A stretch of 64,000 nucleotides of DNA from Parendozoicomonas haliclonae (GTDB lineage Bacteria > Pseudomonadota > Gammaproteobacteria > Pseudomonadales > Endozoicomonadaceae), in contig NZ_FWPT01000002.1 of NCBI RefSeq assembly GCF_900174585.1, positions 310,001 through 374,000 on the forward strand, read 5' to 3'. The position numbers and the translations under genes were made by a program. Positions 61,751 to 64,000 of the stretch are shown here, one piece after another. The notes under the pieces were generated by a model. The model was not told where the DNA came from, made no database searches, and saw nothing but the letters and a program-made list of their open reading frames with translations. Numbering within the stretch: the first letter of the stretch is position 1; each line of letters begins with the position of its first letter.

Positions 61751-64000
61751 TTACTCAGCGTATGCATCCATCGGCACACAGGCGCAGAACAGGTTCCGGT
61801 CACCGTATACGTTGTCAATACGGTTAACGGTTGGCCAGAACTTCTCACCGGCGGTAAAGGCAAACGGATAAACCGCTTCTTTACGAGTGTAAGGACGTTC
61901 CCAATCACCGAGAATATCATTCTGGGTATGAGGCGCCTGCACCAGCGGGTTGTTGTCGGCCGGCCACTCACCTTTCTCGACCTTATCAATCTCCTTGCGG
62001 ATAGCGATCATCGCATCAGCAAAGCGATCCAGTTCGGCCAGCGCCTCACTTTCGGTCGGTTCAACCATCAGGGTACCGGCAACCGGGAAGCTCATGGTTG
62101 GAGCATGAAAGCCGTAGTCCATCAGACGCTTGGCAATATCTTCTTCACTGATACCGGAGGTCGCCTTGATAGGACGAATATCAATGATGCACTCATGGGC
62201 TACACGGCCATTACGACCGGTATAAAGAATCGGGTAGTGATCCTTCAGACGGTCAGCCAGGTAGTTAGCCCCCAGAATAGCGACAGCGGTTGCCTTTCTC
62301 AGACCTTCGCCGCCCATATTGCGGATGTAGGTCCAGGAGATTGGCAGGATGGATACAGAACCCCAAGGCGCTGCACTGACGGCAGAGTTCTCGGCATTCG
62401 GACCTTCCAGCTTAATCACTGCGTGGTTGGCAACGAACGGTGCCAGATGGCTCTTCACACCAATCGGGCCCATGCCTGGACCACCGCCGCCGTGAGGAAT
62501 GCTGAAGGTCTTGTGCAGGTTCAGGTGACAAACATCAGCGCCGATCTCACCCGGCTGGCTGATACCGACCTGAGCGTTCATATTGGCGCCATCCATATAA
62601 ACCTGACCACCCTGATTGTGGATGATGTTGCAGATCTCACGGATCTCTTCTTCATACACACCGTGGGTGGATGGGTAGGTAATCATCAGACAGGACAGCT
62701 GATCGCCAATCTCGGCGACACGCTGACGCAGCTCCTCCACGTCCACGTTACCCTTGTCATCACAACCGGTCACAACAATCTTCATACCCGCCAACATAGC
62801 GGACGCCGGGTTGGTACCGTGAGCAGAGGATGGAATCAGGCAGACATTACGGTCATGATCACCGCGGCTCTCGTGGTACTTGCGGATAGCCAGCAGGCCG
62901 GCGTATTCGCCTTGAGCACCAGAGTTTGGCTGGCTGCAGATGGCATCGAAACCGGTAATCACCTTCAGGTAATTTTCCAGCTCGGTAATCATCTCGCGAA
63001 TACCTGCAGTACGCTCAACTGGGGTGAACGGGTGCAGGTTACCGATTTCCGGCCAGGAGACAGGCATCATTTCAGAGGCGGCATTCAGCTTCATGGTGCA
63101 AGAGCCCAGCGGAATCATTGCCTGGTTCAGAGCCAGATCACGATTCTCCAGACGCTTCAGGTAACGCATCATCTCGGTTTCTGAGTGATAGCTGTTAAAG
63201 ACCGGATGCTCCAGTACCTTGCCTTCACGCAGCAGAGCTTCCGGCAGTGCGGAAACACCCTGCTTGTGCAGTTCGGCATCAATGGTTTCTACATTCAGGT
63301 CGTGACCTTCACCCAGAACCACATCCCACAGCAGAACAATATCTTCACGGGTGGTGGCTTCATCCAGAGAGATACCGATCAGATCAGAACCGGTTTCACG
63401 CAGACAGATACCGGCCGCCTGAGAACGCTCAATAATGGCATTCACATCCTGCGTTTTCAGGGTGATGGTATCAAACCAAGTGTCGTTCACCAGTTCCACG
63501 CCGGCACTCTTGAGGCCCTGAGCCAGAACAGAGGTAAAGCGGTGGATACGAGTGGCCATCTGCTTCAGGCCTTCTGGGCCATGATAAACAGCAAAGAAGC
63601 TGGCCATATTGGCGAGCAGAACCTGAGCAGTACAGATATTACTGTTGGCCTTTTCCCGGCGGATATGCTGTTCACGGGTCTGCATCGCCATACGCAGGGC
63701 CTGCTTGCCGCGTACATCAACAGAGACACCAATAATCCGGCCAGGGACGGAACGCTTGTAGGCATCACGGGTGGCAAAGAAAGCCGCGTGAGGACCGCCA
63801 TAGCCCATAGGCACACCGAAACGTTGTGCACTGCCGAGAACCACATCAGCGCCCAGCTTGCCCGGCGCTTCCAGCAGCAACAGGCTCATAATATCGGCAA
63901 CAACGGAAACAACTGCTTTCTTTTCGTGCAGGTTTTCAATCAGGGCACGAACGTCGTTTACGTCACCCCAGGTACCGGTGTATGCCAGCAGAGCACCAAA
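61751..64000 (-). CDS. gcvP: Glycine dehydrogenase (decarboxylating), P-protein, 5' end outside window
   Basis: The C-terminal 749 residues of GcvP, open to the window edge (the reading [14 protein letters not shown] continues upstream of the internal Met at 63889). The full enzyme is about 960 residues. GcvP decarboxylates glycine and passes the aminomethyl group to lipoyl-GcvH. The PLP-lysine region [20 protein letters not shown] is present, as are [15 protein letters not shown] and [13 protein letters not shown]. The gene ends 12 bp from a strong terminator; gcvT and gcvH are not in view. Confidence 0.97.
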   Translation of the reverse strand, partial: FGALLAYTGTWGDVNDVRALIENLHEKKAVVSVVADIMSLLLLEAPGKLGADVVLGSAQRFGVPMGYGGPHAAFFATRDAYKRSVPGRIIGVSVDVRGKQALRMAMQTREQHIRREKANSNICTAQVLLANMASFFAVYHGPEGLKQMATRIHRFTSVLAQGLKSAGVELVNDTWFDTITLKTQDVNAIIERSQAAGICLRETGSDLIGISLDEATTREDIVLLWDVVLGEGHDLNVETIDAELHKQGVSALPEALLREGKVLEHPVFNSYHSETEMMRYLKRLENRDLALNQAMIPLGSCTMKLNAASEMMPVSWPEIGNLHPFTPVERTAGIREMITELENYLKVITGFDAICSQPNSGAQGEYAGLLAIRKYHESRGDHDRNVCLIPSSAHGTNPASAMLAGMKIVVTGCDDKGNVDVEELRQRVAEIGDQLSCLMITYPSTHGVYEEEIREICNIIHNQGGQVYMDGANMNAQVGISQPGEIGADVCHLNLHKTFSIPHGGGGPGMGPIGVKSHLAPFVANHAVIKLEGPNAENSAVSAAPWGSVSILPISWTYIRNMGGEGLRKATAVAILGANYLADRLKDHYPILYTGRNGRVAHECIIDIRPIKATSGISEEDIAKRLMDYGFHAPTMSFPVAGTLMVEPTESEALAELDRFADAMIAIRKEIDKVEKGEWPADNNPLVQAPHTQNDILGDWERPYTRKEAVYPFAFTAGEKFWPTVNRIDNVYGDRNLFCACVPMDAYAE

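Noticed and set aside
61739-63184. 481-codon open frame on the plus strand opposite gcvP
   Set aside because: Same antisense artefact in a highly biased gene; no start signal or domain.

Overview
The window looks like chromosomal DNA of a marine, host-associated gammaproteobacterium, most likely an Endozoicomonas-like member of the Oceanospirillales. That placement is an inference. It rests on ordinary gammaproteobacterial genes (asparaginyl-tRNA synthetase, HutW/HutX, TonB, AcrB-type RND pump, glycine dehydrogenase) mixed with large proteins of no recognisable family that carry eukaryotic-like features: a degenerate Ser/Thr kinase, a TPR protein, a nuclear-localisation-like cluster and a tail-anchored protein. 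No rRNA, tRNA, CRISPR array, transposase or complete prophage was seen.

Region 1 (1-6700): a palindrome-rich non-coding element, then a reductive dehalogenase module. The catalytic subunit RdhA and membrane anchor RdhB lie between two paralogous LuxR-type regulators, followed by an NAD-dependent aldehyde dehydrogenase and an AI-2E-family membrane protein. Region 2 (6700-11930): an iron-regulated-looking heme operon with a TonB-dependent receptor, HutW, HutX and a Rossmann-fold reductase whose start overlaps the end of hutX. Region 3 (11960-25800): conserved genes (DUF454, HAD phosphatase, M16 lipoprotein peptidase, hydroxypyruvate reductase, MipA/OmpV, asnS) interrupted by four large lineage-specific proteins.

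Region 4 (25900-38000): VOC protein, SDR, DUF3012 lipoprotein, YheO-type regulator, TonB, an RND efflux pair, DUF1329, a lipoprotein, and a small run made of a phage-type kinase-like protein, a DUF350 membrane protein and a transglutaminase-like protein. Region 5 (38000-50870, all minus strand): a probable glutamylation route for ethanolamine (permease, glutamine-synthetase-like ligase, aldehyde dehydrogenase, iron alcohol dehydrogenase, class I amidotransferase), a four-gene sulfite dehydrogenase/cytochrome c operon, and a PotABCD-type ABC importer.

Region 6 (51000-64000): glycerate kinase, a tail-anchored unknown, a GNAT acetyltransferase and an 845-residue unknown. A translationally coupled operon follows, with an ECF sigma factor, a small membrane anti-sigma candidate, a CnrX-like periplasmic sensor, DUF1800 and a Tat-exported DUF1501 protein. 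The window ends with a small periplasmic protein, a secreted acetoacetate-decarboxylase-like protein and the 3' part of gcvP. Metabolically, the ethanolamine route would end in glycine, which GcvP consumes; hydroxypyruvate reductase and glycerate kinase fit the same C2/C3 theme without being adjacent.
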